A stretch of DNA of 64,000 nt, taken from an uncultured bacterium (GTDB taxonomy: Bacteria; Actinomycetota; Coriobacteriia; Coriobacteriales; Coriobacteriaceae). The translations under genes and the position numbers were made by a program. Below the pieces are notes generated by a model. It searched no databases and had not been told where the DNA came from. It saw only the letters and a list, made by a program, of their open reading frames with translations. The stretch spans positions 62,001 through 126,000 of the forward strand of contig CAJMLY010000004.1 of assembly GCA_905214425.1 (NCBI GenBank). Reading direction: 5' to 3'. The first letter of the stretch is position 1. Each line of letters opens with the position of its first letter. Positions 48,114-57,585 of the stretch are shown here, one piece after another.

Positions 48114-49262
48114 ATGGCCAAGAATTCAGGTCCCGTACGTACCGTTCATGCTCGCACGACGGGTAAAGAGCGCGATGAGATGATCGCCACCACCAAGGCC
48201 GAGATCGAGAAGAAGTTCGGTCAAGGCTCCATCATGAGGTATGGTGACGGCGGCCCCGAGCTTGAGGTTGAGGCCATCCCCACGGGCGCTCTGGCACTCG
48301 ATGCCGCTCTGGGTATCGGCGGTGTGCCGCGCGGCCGTATCGTCGAGATTTACGGTCCTGAGTCCTCCGGTAAGACGACGCTTTCGCTCGAGATCCTGGC
48401 CGAGGCCCAGGCAATGGGTGGCGTGGTGGCATTTATCGATGCCGAGCACGCGCTCGATCCCACGTATGCCGCGCGCATTGGCGTGGATATCGACGAGGTA
48501 CTGATTTCCCAGCCTGATACGGGTGAGCAGGCGCTCGAGATTGTTGACATGCTCGTGCGTTCCGGCGCCATCGATGCCATCGTCGTCGACTCCGTCGCCG
48601 CGCTGACCCCGCGTGCCGAGATCGAGGGAGAGATCGGCGATACCACGGTCGGATTGCAAGCTCGTCTGATGAGTCAGGCGCTCCGCAAGCTCGCCGGCTC
48701 GCTGTCCAAGTCCAACACGACATGCATCTTCATTAACCAGCTGCGAGAGAAGATCGGCGTCATGTTCGGCAACCCCGAGACCACGACGGGCGGCCGCGCC
48801 CTTAAGTTCTTCTCTTCGGTGCGTATCGACATTCGCCGCATCGACAGCATTAAGCTTAAGGATGAGGTTATCGGTAACCGCGTGCGCGCCAAGGTCGTTA
48901 AGAACAAGGTGGCAGCTCCGTTCCGTTCTGCTGAGTTCGACATTATGTACGGTACGGGCATCTCTAAGGAGGGCTCGATTCTGGACATGGCTGTCGAGTG
49001 CGGCATTTGCAAGAAGATGGGCTCCTGGTTTGCCTATGGCGAAGACAAGCTCGGCAACGGTCGCGAGGCCGCCAAGGCGTTCCTGCGCGAACACCCCGAT
49101 TGTGCCGACGAGATTGAGCATAAGGTCCGCCTTGCCTGCGGGCTTGAGTTTGATGACGATGCTCCGTCCGAGGTCGAGCTGACCGATCAGCCTGCGCCTG
49201 AGGAGTTTGACGAGCTTTACGCCATCGATGGTTCCGCCATGCTCGATGATGACGACGAGTAG
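48114..49262 (+). CDS. recA: Recombinase RecA
   Basis: Strand-exchange protein and SOS co-protease. The 382 residues contain Walker A GPESSGKTTLSLEI near residue 80, VAFIDAEHALDP, the L1/L2 DNA-binding region (INQLREKIGVMFGNPETTTG) and an acidic C-terminal tail ending DDDDE. I chose ATG 48114, which follows AGGAGG; the upstream extension of the frame is not RecA-like. recX follows. Confidence 0.97.
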   Translation: MAKNSGPVRTVHARTTGKERDEMIATTKAEIEKKFGQGSIMRYGDGGPELEVEAIPTGALALDAALGIGGVPRGRIVEIYGPESSGKTTLSLEILAEAQAMGGVVAFIDAEHALDPTYAARIGVDIDEVLISQPDTGEQALEIVDMLVRSGAIDAIVVDSVAALTPRAEIEGEIGDTTVGLQARLMSQALRKLAGSLSKSNTTCIFINQLREKIGVMFGNPETTTGGRALKFFSSVRIDIRRIDSIKLKDEVIGNRVRAKVVKNKVAAPFRSAEFDIMYGTGISKEGSILDMAVECGICKKMGSWFAYGEDKLGNGREAAKAFLREHPDCADEIEHKVRLACGLEFDDDAPSEVELTDQPAPEEFDELYAIDGSAMLDDDDE

Positions 49263-49273
49263 CGGTTACGCTC

Positions 49274-49966
49274 ATGTCGTATACGGTGACCGAGGCCACG
49301 GTCGTCTTTCCCGATAAGAAGGCGGCCTCCTCGTTCTCGAGCGGGTATGCGTCCAAAAAGCCTTGCGCACATATCGATTGTGAGCTTGAGGGCGGTTTTG
49401 AGCGGTCCATTTGGATTCCCGTGCGGGTCGCGCGCCTGTATGTCAATAATCGCCCCGATCTTCCCTGTGATTGGGATAACTTTCGTGAAGCGGTGCAGCT
49501 CATCGAGCGTAAATGTGCACTTACCATGGTGACCGAGATGCTATCGCGACGCGACCATGCGACGGGTGAGGTCCGTGACAAGCTGGCTCGCTACGGCTTT
49601 CACCAGTCCGCGATCGATTTCGCCGTCGAGCGCGCCACCGAGTATCGCTTTTTAGACGAGAACCGCTTTTGCTCGTACTTTATCGAGGAACGCAAGCGGC
49701 GCGGTTGGGGACAGCGTAAAATCGAGACCGAGCTCAAGCGCCGTCATGTCGTGCTCGATGACATTCCCGGTTATCCCGAGGATTATTTTGCCGTCGAAGA
49801 CGATTTGGCGCGTGCGTCAGCCCTGCTCGCCAAGCGGCGTGTTCCAGAGACGCGCGGATTCGAAAAACTGGTTCGGTTTTTGATGGGCAAGGGCTTCTCG
49901 TATCACATCGCCGCCGATGCCGTTAAGGCACGTCTTAATGCCGAACGCGAGGAATGTGCGGTTTAG
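49274..49966 (+). CDS. recX: Regulatory protein RecX
   Basis: A 230-residue modulator of RecA filaments. The three-helix repeats are visible in SRRDHATGEVRDKLARYGF, FCSYFIEERKRRGWGQRKIETELKRR and VRFLMGKGFSYHIAADAVK. The N-terminal 75 residues are an extension relative to short RecX. It starts 11 bases after recA. Confidence 0.9.
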   Translation: MSYTVTEATVVFPDKKAASSFSSGYASKKPCAHIDCELEGGFERSIWIPVRVARLYVNNRPDLPCDWDNFREAVQLIERKCALTMVTEMLSRRDHATGEVRDKLARYGFHQSAIDFAVERATEYRFLDENRFCSYFIEERKRRGWGQRKIETELKRRHVVLDDIPGYPEDYFAVEDDLARASALLAKRRVPETRGFEKLVRFLMGKGFSYHIAADAVKARLNAEREECAV

Positions 49967-50028
49967 GCGTATGCGTTTTGTGGCCCTGCCGTTCACCGCG
50001 TTTTAGCCGCCGTGCTGGGGCCATTTAT

Positions 50029-50057
50029 TTGACAGTTGTTGTGGTTCAACGTACGAT
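50029..50057 (+). promoter_or_regulatory. rny promoter
   Basis: TTGACA (50029-50034), a 17-base spacer and TACGAT (50052-50057) are close to the vegetative consensus. The leader of about 160 bases contains a hairpin (next entry). Confidence 0.8.
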
Positions 50058-50162
50058 AAACACTGTCATTTGCTTTGTGATATGTGCTCATCTGTGATGA
50101 GTTTGTTTATATGTTTATCTGTATCCGACCCGCATAAGCTGCGCCCATATTACTCAAATGTC

Positions 50163-50196
50163 GCGAGCCGTTCGTAAGGACGGTTCGCTTTGTTGT
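50163..50196 (+). terminator. Leader hairpin before rny, possible attenuator
   Basis: GCGAGCCGT pairs with ACGGTTCGC (one G-T pair), followed by a T-rich TTTGTTGT, about 30 bases before the rny ATG. It could be an attenuator or an RNase target for autoregulation. Confidence 0.45.
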
Positions 50197-50223
50197 GTAA
50201 CGAATCCATAAAAAGGAGTGAGC

Positions 50224-51774
50224 ATGCCTATCATCGCAGCGCTCGTTGGCATCATTTTGGGTGCCATCGCCGCCATTGCCTACATGCGCACCGCCAAGCA
50301 GGGTAGTCTTCACGAGGCCGACGAAAAAATCCAGTCGGCACACGCACAGGCTGAGTCCCTGATCGGTGATGCTAAGCGTCAGGCCGAGACCCTCAAAAAA
50401 GAGGCTCTGCTCGAGGCTAAAGAGGAGATCATCAAGAACAAGCAGGCCGCCGAGGCCGAGGACAAGCAGCGTAAGAACGAGATTCGTACGCTCGAGAACC
50501 GCGTGATGCAGCGCGAGGAATCCCTCGATCGCCGCAACGACGCTCTCGACAAGCGCGAGCATCAGCTGTCCAGCCAGGCCGGTCAGGTCGAGAAGCGCTC
50601 CCGTGAGCTCGAGGAGCTCTGCGCAAAGCAGACCTCCGAGCTCGAGCGTATCGCCGACCTTACCCGCGAGGACGCCCACAAGGAGCTCCTCGATAAGGTT
50701 CGCGGCGAGGTCACCCACGAGGCCGCCACGATCATTCGCGAGTCCGAGCAGCAGGTTCGCGCCGAGTGCCACAAGACCGCCCAGGAGATTCTGTCTCTGG
50801 CGATTCAGCGCTGCGCTGCCGACCACACTGCCGAGGTCACCGTTACCTCCGTGCACATTCCCTCTGATGACCTCAAGGGCCGTATCATCGGTCGCGAGGG
50901 TCGCAACATCCGGACCTTCGAGCAGGTTTCCGGCGTCAACCTCGTGATCGACGACACGCCCGAGACCGTCGTTCTTTCGAGCTTCGACCCGGTCCGTCGT
51001 GAGACCGCCCGTGTCGCCCTCGAGAACCTCATCGCCGACGGCCGCATTCACCCTGCCCGTATCGAGGAGATGTATCACAAGGCCGCCGACCTGGTTCAGC
51101 AGCGCGTGCGCGAGGCTGGCGAGCAGGCTGCCTTCGATACCGGCATCCACGATCTGCACCCCGAGATCGTCAAGACCCTTGGTGCCCTGCGCTACCGTAC
51201 CTCGTTTGGTCAGAACGTGCTTCAGCATTCCCTCGAGGTCTCTGATCTGTGCGGCGTGATGGCTTCCGAGCTTGGCCTGGACGTTGTGACCGCCAAGCGC
51301 GCCGGCCTGCTTCATGACCTGGGCAAGGCAATCGACCACGACGTCGAGGGCCCGCATGCCGTCATCGGCGCCGAGCTTGCCCGCCGTTATGGCGAGAAGC
51401 CCGTTATCGTCCACGCTATTGAGGCTCACCATGCCGATGTCGACCCCAACACGGTGCTCGATGTCCTGGTGCAGGCCGCCGATGCTGTCTCTGCCTCTCG
51501 CCCCGGTGCCCGTCGCGAGTCTGCCGAGAACTACATCAAGCGTCTTGAGAAGCTCGAGGAGATCGCCAACTCCCATGACGGCGTCGAACGTACCTATGCC
51601 ATGCAGGCCGGTCGCGAGGTCCACGTCATGGTCCAGCCGGACAAGATCTCCGATGCCCAGTCCACGGTTCTGGCTCACGATATCGCCCATCAGATCGAGG
51701 AAGAGATGGAGTATCCCGGTCAGGTGCGCGTCGTCGTGATTCGCGAGAGCCGCGCTGTCGATATCGCTAAATAA
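50224..51774 (+). CDS. rny: Ribonuclease Y
   Basis: Membrane-anchored endoribonuclease that starts mRNA decay. The 516 residues have an N-terminal membrane helix, a coiled coil (about 25-190, with many Glu/Lys/Gln), a KH domain (GRIIGREGRNIRTFEQVSGV, about 215) and an HD domain (HSLEVSDLCGVMASE, LLHDLGKAIDH). ATG 50224 fits the AAAAGGAG SD better than GTG 50218. It sits in the conserved recA-rny-spoVS-miaB neighbourhood. Confidence 0.95.
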   Translation: MPIIAALVGIILGAIAAIAYMRTAKQGSLHEADEKIQSAHAQAESLIGDAKRQAETLKKEALLEAKEEIIKNKQAAEAEDKQRKNEIRTLENRVMQREESLDRRNDALDKREHQLSSQAGQVEKRSRELEELCAKQTSELERIADLTREDAHKELLDKVRGEVTHEAATIIRESEQQVRAECHKTAQEILSLAIQRCAADHTAEVTVTSVHIPSDDLKGRIIGREGRNIRTFEQVSGVNLVIDDTPETVVLSSFDPVRRETARVALENLIADGRIHPARIEEMYHKAADLVQQRVREAGEQAAFDTGIHDLHPEIVKTLGALRYRTSFGQNVLQHSLEVSDLCGVMASELGLDVVTAKRAGLLHDLGKAIDHDVEGPHAVIGAELARRYGEKPVIVHAIEAHHADVDPNTVLDVLVQAADAVSASRPGARRESAENYIKRLEKLEEIANSHDGVERTYAMQAGREVHVMVQPDKISDAQSTVLAHDIAHQIEEEMEYPGQVRVVVIRESRAVDIAK

Positions 51775-51775
51775 C

Positions 51776-52861
51776 ATGAGCGACGCGAACGAGCTCATCT
51801 CATTTATCGCGTCGATGTCGGGGGAGGGCAACCTTCGCGTCGAGGAGAACCTTGGCGAGGGGTATGTCCGCCTCCGCGTTTCGGAGGCCGAGCGGCGCCA
51901 GGCTAAGCACGACATTCAGCATGTCGAGGACATCGTCATCGAAATGCTCCGTAATGCTCGCGATGCCGGCGCCGACAAGGTCTATCTCGCCACGACCAAG
52001 GAAGATGGCGTCCGCACGCTTGTCTTTCTGGATAACGGTTCTGGCGTTCCGCAGGATATGCAAGAGCGAATCTTTGATGCCCGCGTTACCTCCAAGCTCG
52101 AGAGCATGAAGATGGACCGTTGGGGCGTTCACGGTCGTGGCATGGCATTGTTTTCGATTAAGCAGAACGCCGACGAGGCCCGTGTGGTCACGTCCGGCGT
52201 CGATCTTGGTTCAGCCTTCAAGGTGAGCGTTGCGGCCGACCGCCTCAGTGAGCGTGCCGATCAGTCCAGCTGGCCCCAGGCCGTCAAGGATGAGGACGGA
52301 CGTTATGTCTGCGCTCGCGGTCCACATAATATTATTCGCGCTGCTTGTGAGTTTGCGCTCGAGGAGTTGCGTGGTTGCGATGTCTATCTCGGTTCTCCGT
52401 CCGAGATTGCCGCGACCCTTTATGCTCAAGCGTCAAGTCGGCTCGATACGTCTCGTCTCCTGTTCATTGATGACGAGAGCGAGCTTCCGGTTGTCGATCG
52501 TTTAGGCCTTGCTTCTGATGCCGAGGACTTTATCCGTATTTGTTCGGGTTTGGGTCTTGAGATGTCCGAGCGCACGGCCCATCGCATTTTGGCAGGGCAG
52601 ATTAAGCCCGTTCGCGGTGTGACCGCGCGTCTGCTGCGCGAGCGTGATTCGTCCTCGCATGCGCCGACTCCTGTCGATCTCGCGAAGGATCGTCGCGGGC
52701 TACGTATTGCCAAGGATGACATGGCACAGTTTTCGCGCGCTGTGGAACGCGACTTTAATGACCTTGCCGCCCGGTACTATCTCAACCTTTGCGGCGACCC
52801 AAAGATCCGTGTTTCGCGTGATCGAATCACCGTGACCTTTGATCTTGCCAAAGAGGAATAG
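51776..52861 (+). CDS. GHKL-fold ATP-binding protein of unknown role
   Basis: A 361-residue protein with a Bergerat ATP-binding fold: N box EMLRNARDAGADKV near residue 55, G1 LDNGSGVP near 84, and a glycine-rich WGVHGRGMALFSIKQNA near 118. No histidine-kinase dimerisation domain, sensor domain or MutL/gyrase partner region is recognised. The C-terminal 200 residues are unfamiliar. It starts one base after the rny stop and stands between rny and spoVS, the position taken by ymdB in Bacillus. Conserved operon placement suggests a link to RNA decay or cell development, but that is inference. Confidence 0.75.
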   Translation: MSDANELISFIASMSGEGNLRVEENLGEGYVRLRVSEAERRQAKHDIQHVEDIVIEMLRNARDAGADKVYLATTKEDGVRTLVFLDNGSGVPQDMQERIFDARVTSKLESMKMDRWGVHGRGMALFSIKQNADEARVVTSGVDLGSAFKVSVAADRLSERADQSSWPQAVKDEDGRYVCARGPHNIIRAACEFALEELRGCDVYLGSPSEIAATLYAQASSRLDTSRLLFIDDESELPVVDRLGLASDAEDFIRICSGLGLEMSERTAHRILAGQIKPVRGVTARLLRERDSSSHAPTPVDLAKDRRGLRIAKDDMAQFSRAVERDFNDLAARYYLNLCGDPKIRVSRDRITVTFDLAKEE

Positions 52862-52935
52862 TGCCTTTACCGAGTCCACTCGGTACGATACAGTTATTGC
52901 AGTTAAAACGTACTTTTAAATGCAGGAGTTTCTTC

Positions 52936-53253
52936 ATGGATTGCCTGAAGGTATCAAGCAAATCATCGCCCGCGTCCGTTGCCGGCGCCATCGCCGGCAT
53001 GGTCAAGGATGGTGTACCCGTCAACATCCAGTGTGTCGGCGCCGGTGCCGTCAACCAGGCTATTAAGGCCGTTGCTATCGCGCGCGGTTTTTTGATTCCA
53101 ACCGGTTTTGATATTTCCTGCGCGCCCGTGTTCTCCGACATCCTCATTAACGGGGAGTCGCGCACGGCCATCCGCCTTTCTATCTACGTTCACCAGATCA
53201 ATCGAGCTGCTATGGATAACGTCGTCATGGATGATGTTAAGCCTGTGGCATAG
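52936..53253 (+). CDS. spoVS: Stage V sporulation protein S family
   Basis: A 105-residue Alba-like protein (LKVSSKSSPASVAGAIAGMV, VGAGAVNQAIKAVAIARG, INGESRTAIRLSI). It is highly conserved in Bacillus and Clostridium, and here lies in a lineage not known to sporulate. Its role in such bacteria is probably nucleic-acid binding. GCAGGAG precedes the ATG. Confidence 0.92.
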   Translation: MDCLKVSSKSSPASVAGAIAGMVKDGVPVNIQCVGAGAVNQAIKAVAIARGFLIPTGFDISCAPVFSDILINGESRTAIRLSIYVHQINRAAMDNVVMDDVKPVA

Positions 53254-53298
53254 CTTCTGCTTGCCTTGTTTCGCTCCCCATCGTTAGGACTTATGCAC

Positions 53299-54669
53299 AT
53301 GGACCAGCGTTCCGTACGCGATATTCTTGCCGGTAAAACCTATTTTATCCGCACCTTTGGCTGCCAGATGAATCAGCACGACTCCGAGCGTGTGAGCGGT
53401 CTGCTTGATTCGTATGGCTGCCTCATGGCGCTCGATCCCGCGCATGCCGATATCGTTGTCTTCATGACGTGCTGCGTGCGCGAGGCCGCCGATACTCGCC
53501 TGTACGGTCAGTGCAATTCCTGCAAAAGCCTGCCGCCTTCGCCTTCGGGCAAGCGCGTGGTTGCCGTTGGCGGTTGCATCGCGCAGCGCGATGGCGAGGG
53601 CCTGCTCACCAACGTCGATAACGTCAATGTCATCTTTGGCACGCATTCCATCGCGCATGTGGCCGAGCTCATTGCCGAGGCGTTCCTTGATGGTAAGCGT
53701 CATATCCGCACCAATGAGCATGAGGATACGGACGCCATGAGCATGCCGTGGCATCGCGAGACCCAGTATCACGCCTGGGTGCCCATCATGACGGGCTGCA
53801 ATAATTTCTGCACCTATTGCATCGTGCCGTACGTACGCGGTCGCGAAAAGAGCCGCCCCTTCGAGGAGATTGTCGACGAGGTGACCGGTCTGGTGCGCCA
53901 GGGCGTGCGTGAGATTACGCTGCTGGGCCAAAACGTTAACTCATATGGTCGCGATCTGTTTGGCAAGCCGCGTTTTGCCGATTTGCTGCGTGCCGTGGGC
54001 GATACGGGTGTGGAGCGTATCTTCTTTACGTCTTCGCATCCTAAGGACCTGCTGCCCGAGACCATCGACGCCATGGCCGAGACACCTGCCGTAATGCCGC
54101 AACTGCACCTGGCCGTCCAGTCAGGTTCGACGCGGATCCTCAAAGAGATGAATCGCCGTTATACACGCGAGGACTATCTGGGCCTGGTCGATCGCATTCG
54201 CAACCGCATGCCCGATATCGCGCTCTCGACCGACATTATCGTTGGCTTCCCGGGCGAGACTGAAGAAGACTTTGAGCAGACGCTCTCGCTTGCTGAGACG
54301 GTCCGCTATGCTCAGGCCTATACCTTCATCTATTCCAAGCGTGCCGGTACCCCGGCCGCCGAGATTGACGATCCTACGCCGCATGAGGTTATTCTCGAGC
54401 GTTTCAACCGCCTGGTTAAGGTTATCGAGACCACGGCACACGAGTATAACCAGGGCGAGCTTCATACTGTGGTTCCCGCGCTCATTGAGGGAACGAGTAA
54501 AAAGAACGATGCGGTCCTGCTGGGCAAGAGTCCCAAGAATCAGACCGTGCATGCGCCTATCCCCGAGGGTTACAGCATCGATCAGCTTGTTGGTAAGATC
54601 GTTGATGTTGACGTTGACGTTGCCAAGACCTGGTATTTATCCGGTTCCGTTGTGGGCGAGCCGCGCTAA
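53299..54669 (+). CDS. miaB: tRNA i6A37 methylthiotransferase MiaB
   Basis: Radical SAM enzyme making ms2i6A at tRNA position 37 after MiaA. The 456 residues have TFGCQMNQHDSERVSG, FMTCCVREAAD, VGGCIAQRDG, the radical SAM motif CNNFCTYCIVPYVRGREKSR and a C-terminal TRAM domain. ATG 53299 is better spaced from TTAGGAC than ATG 53293. miaA follows with a one-base overlap, so the two steps of the modification are encoded together. Confidence 0.95.
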   Translation: MDQRSVRDILAGKTYFIRTFGCQMNQHDSERVSGLLDSYGCLMALDPAHADIVVFMTCCVREAADTRLYGQCNSCKSLPPSPSGKRVVAVGGCIAQRDGEGLLTNVDNVNVIFGTHSIAHVAELIAEAFLDGKRHIRTNEHEDTDAMSMPWHRETQYHAWVPIMTGCNNFCTYCIVPYVRGREKSRPFEEIVDEVTGLVRQGVREITLLGQNVNSYGRDLFGKPRFADLLRAVGDTGVERIFFTSSHPKDLLPETIDAMAETPAVMPQLHLAVQSGSTRILKEMNRRYTREDYLGLVDRIRNRMPDIALSTDIIVGFPGETEEDFEQTLSLAETVRYAQAYTFIYSKRAGTPAAEIDDPTPHEVILERFNRLVKVIETTAHEYNQGELHTVVPALIEGTSKKNDAVLLGKSPKNQTVHAPIPEGYSIDQLVGKIVDVDVDVAKTWYLSGSVVGEPR

Positions 54670-55607
54670 TGGTTTCTTCCGGGGCAGGTCTTTCCGCCGT
54701 TGCGATCGTCGGTCCGACGGCGGTTGGTAAGAGTGATGTTGCCGACCGTTTGGCAGCTCGTCTTTCGTCCGAAGTGCTGTCGTGCGATGCGATGCAAATC
54801 TATCGCGGCATGGACATCGGTACCGCAAAGATGGCGCCCGATGAGTGCACGGCGCCGCTGCGTCTCGTCGACATTGTAGAGCCGGGTGTGGCATATTCTG
54901 CTGCGCTTTATCAGGCCGACGCTCGCGCGCATGTTGAACGTCTCCTTGGTTCGGGTTGCCTGCCGGTTTTTTGCGGAGGTACGGGGCTATATCTCAAGGC
55001 AGCCCTCGATGAGATGGACTTTCCCTCGGGTGAACTTGAGGACGATCGCCGTGCGGGCTATCAGGAGCTTGCCGAGCGTATTGGCGAGGAAGAACTGCAT
55101 GCCCTGCTTGCCGAGCGCGATCCAGAATCGGCTGCTGTTATTCATCCCCATAACGTGCGCCGTGTGATTCGTGCGCTCGAGATGCATGATGATGGTATCT
55201 CCTATGCACAGCAAAAAAGTCAGTTTAGTGTTCCGCGCGAGCATTATCATGCCCTATGGTTTGGTCTGACGCGTAATCGCGAGGTGCTCTACGAGCGCAT
55301 TAATCTGCGCGTCGATCTGATGTTTGAGCAGGGTCTTGTCGATGAGGTCCGCGGTCTTATGGCCCAGGGTCTGGGAGATGCCCTGACGTCGATGCAGGCA
55401 ATTGGCTATAAAGAGATCATTGATGCTTTCAATGGCGTGATGAGCATGGATGAGGCCCGCGAACTCATTAAGATGCGTTCGCGTCGTTATGCCAAGCGTC
55501 AGCTTTCGTGGTTTAAGCGCGATGACCGTATCGTGTGGTTTGATATGGATGAATGTACGATCGATGAGGTCGTTGAGGATATCCTGCATCGTATTGAGGC
55601 TGCCTAA
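54669..55607 (+). CDS. miaA: tRNA dimethylallyltransferase MiaA
   Basis: It adds an isopentenyl group to A37 of tRNA. The 312 residues have VGPTAVGKSDVADRLAARL (P-loop), SCDAMQIYRGMDIGTAK, GGTGLYLKAALD and the tRNA-binding SRRYAKRQLSWFKRD. Its start overlaps the miaB stop, and its stop overlaps the hflX start. Confidence 0.96.
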   Translation: MVSSGAGLSAVAIVGPTAVGKSDVADRLAARLSSEVLSCDAMQIYRGMDIGTAKMAPDECTAPLRLVDIVEPGVAYSAALYQADARAHVERLLGSGCLPVFCGGTGLYLKAALDEMDFPSGELEDDRRAGYQELAERIGEEELHALLAERDPESAAVIHPHNVRRVIRALEMHDDGISYAQQKSQFSVPREHYHALWFGLTRNREVLYERINLRVDLMFEQGLVDEVRGLMAQGLGDALTSMQAIGYKEIIDAFNGVMSMDEARELIKMRSRRYAKRQLSWFKRDDRIVWFDMDECTIDEVVEDILHRIEAA

Positions 55608-56896
55608 TGGCCCGTTTCCCCCTTGTTCCCACGGCACCCGAGCCCGAGCGTGCCATTTTAGTTGGTGTTGAGTGGCGCGACAATGCATGGCCGCTCGATC
55701 GCTCGCTTGATGAGCTGGAGCGTCTTGCCCACACAGCTGGTGCTCAGTGCGTGGCACGCTTGTCGCAGCGTTTGGTAAAGCCGTATCCTAAATCGTTTAT
55801 CGGTTCCGGCAAGGTAGAAGAGCTGTGCGGCCTGGTGCATCGCATGGATGCCGATGTCGTTATTTTTGACGACGACCTGACGCCCTCGCAGCAATCCTAT
55901 TTGGAGAAAGCTGTGGGCGAGCCGGTAAAGATTATCGATCGTACAGCACTGATCCTGGATATCTTTGGCCTGCATGCTCAGACGCGTGAGGGACGCCTGC
56001 AGGTACAGCTGGCACAGCTTCAATATTTGTTGCCTCGCCTGCGTGGCATGTGGAGCCATCTCGCCAAGGAGCAGACGCGCGGCGGCATCGGCTCACGTTT
56101 TGGTCAGGGCGAAAGTCAGCTCGAGGTCGACCGTCGCCTTATTCGTAATAAGATCGCTGCGCTTTGTCGTGAGCTCAAGCAGGTTGAACAGCGTCGCGAT
56201 GTTCAATCCAAGAGTCGCATTGAGTCACCGGCGTTTCGCGTCGCGTTGGCCGGTTATACCAATGCCGGTAAATCGACGTTGCTCAATCGTCTGACCGGCT
56301 CTACGGTACTTTCGCAGGACAAGCTGTTTGCTACGCTCGACCCGACGACGCGTTCGTATCGTCTGCCCGGCGGTCGCGGCATGACGATTACCGATACCGT
56401 CGGCTTTATTCAAAAGCTGCCGCATGGTCTGGTCGATGCCTTTAAATCGACGCTGTCCGAGGTTTTGGGTGCCGATCTAATTCTCAAAGTCGTAGATGCG
56501 TCTGACGAGGACTATGAGCGGCAGCTGGAGGCTGTCGACCGCGTGCTTGATGAGATCGGCGCCGGAGAGCGTTTAACGCTGACCGTATTCAATAAAATCG
56601 ATCTTCTCGATAGCGTCGATCGATTGAGTTTCCGTCGTCGCTATCCGGAGGCCGTTCTGTTCTCGGCCCAAACGGGCGAGGGGCTCGACGATCTCGTCGA
56701 CCGGATTGCTCGCGAGGCAGCTGCCACCGATGTGTTGCTCTCCGCTGATATCCCGTATCGCGAGGGCGCTCTCATCACGCTGGTGCATGAGCAGGGAACC
56801 CTTCTGCATGAGGAATATCTCGAGGACGGCGTTCGCATTGTGGCGAAGTTGCCGGCTCGTATTGCACCGCGGCTCGAGCGCTATCGTACGGAATAA
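55607..56896 (+). CDS. hflX: GTPase HflX
   Basis: Ribosome-associated GTPase that splits stalled or heat-damaged ribosomes. The 429 residues have an N-terminal HflX domain (FIGSGKVEELCGLV, DDDLTPSQQSYLEKAVG), a coiled helix pair (HLAKEQTRGGIGSRFGQGES) and a G domain (GYTNAGKSTLLNRLTG, DTVGFIQKLPHGLVDAFKS, NKIDLL). The miaB-miaA-hflX order matches the miaA-hfq-hflX cluster of other bacteria. The 3' end overlaps the convergent acyltransferase-like gene by 16 bases. Confidence 0.95.
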   Translation: MARFPLVPTAPEPERAILVGVEWRDNAWPLDRSLDELERLAHTAGAQCVARLSQRLVKPYPKSFIGSGKVEELCGLVHRMDADVVIFDDDLTPSQQSYLEKAVGEPVKIIDRTALILDIFGLHAQTREGRLQVQLAQLQYLLPRLRGMWSHLAKEQTRGGIGSRFGQGESQLEVDRRLIRNKIAALCRELKQVEQRRDVQSKSRIESPAFRVALAGYTNAGKSTLLNRLTGSTVLSQDKLFATLDPTTRSYRLPGGRGMTITDTVGFIQKLPHGLVDAFKSTLSEVLGADLILKVVDASDEDYERQLEAVDRVLDEIGAGERLTLTVFNKIDLLDSVDRLSFRRRYPEAVLFSAQTGEGLDDLVDRIAREAAATDVLLSADIPYREGALITLVHEQGTLLHEEYLEDGVRIVAKLPARIAPRLERYRTE

Positions 56897-57585
56897 ACGA
56901 TTTCTAGCACGCCTAGAATGACTGGCTGATGGAGCAGGTAGAACGGTAAGGCATGCCGACCCAGGACTGCGAGCGCCGGGATAGGATTGGCGTATGCCCA
57001 TGCTGGCGCTTCGAGACTTGATGTTTGTGCTGCCTGGGCAGCAAAAAAGCCGGTAAGGTACATAAAGACAAACGGTATGAGCGGATAGTAATCTCCCGAA
57101 ACAAAACCCGGGCCTGGGAATCCAAGCCATGCCAGGTAGGGGAGTGGGTAGACCGCCTTTGGAATGCCCCAGGTTAGGGCAAAAAGAACAAGGCACGCTG
57201 CGATGCCCCATGAGCCCGGTAATTTTTGGAGTAACGGACGGGTGAACGCAACCACCGCGGTGCACACCGCCATGCAATAAATGATGCCAAAGTTCACTGA
57301 ATCGTCGACCGATACGAGCGTTGTTGCGATCCAGACGACCAAAGCTGCGGCAGCGTACTTAGCCGCTCGTTTGGCATTGTTGCGTGAGAGCGTGCACATC
57401 CAACCCGCGATAAACAAAAATACCCAGCTGATGCTGGCTCGCCAGACGTCTTGAAAGACAGTCTGGGTAAACCAAGGCATATCCCAGCCGTACAGGTAGG
57501 CGAGATCATAGCAAGCGTGAAAACCTGCCATAGAAATCATCGTAAACCCGCGGACGGTATCAAAGATGGTTATGCGTTTTTGCAT
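56881..57585 (-). CDS. Heparan-alpha-glucosaminide N-acetyltransferase-like membrane protein (DUF1624)
   Basis: A 234-residue multi-helix membrane protein whose start, ITIFDTVRGFTMISMAGFHACYDLAYL, matches the catalytic-domain family of HGSNAT-type acyltransferases. About seven membrane helices are visible and it ends HALPFYLLHQPVILGVLEIV. The acyl acceptor is unknown. Its start overlaps the lexA stop by one base, so it is probably cotranscribed with lexA and thereby SOS-controlled. Confidence 0.8.
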   Translation of the reverse strand: MQKRITIFDTVRGFTMISMAGFHACYDLAYLYGWDMPWFTQTVFQDVWRASISWVFLFIAGWMCTLSRNNAKRAAKYAAAALVVWIATTLVSVDDSVNFGIIYCMAVCTAVVAFTRPLLQKLPGSWGIAACLVLFALTWGIPKAVYPLPYLAWLGFPGPGFVSGDYYPLIPFVFMYLTGFFAAQAAQTSSLEAPAWAYANPIPALAVLGRHALPFYLLHQPVILGVLEIVYSVR

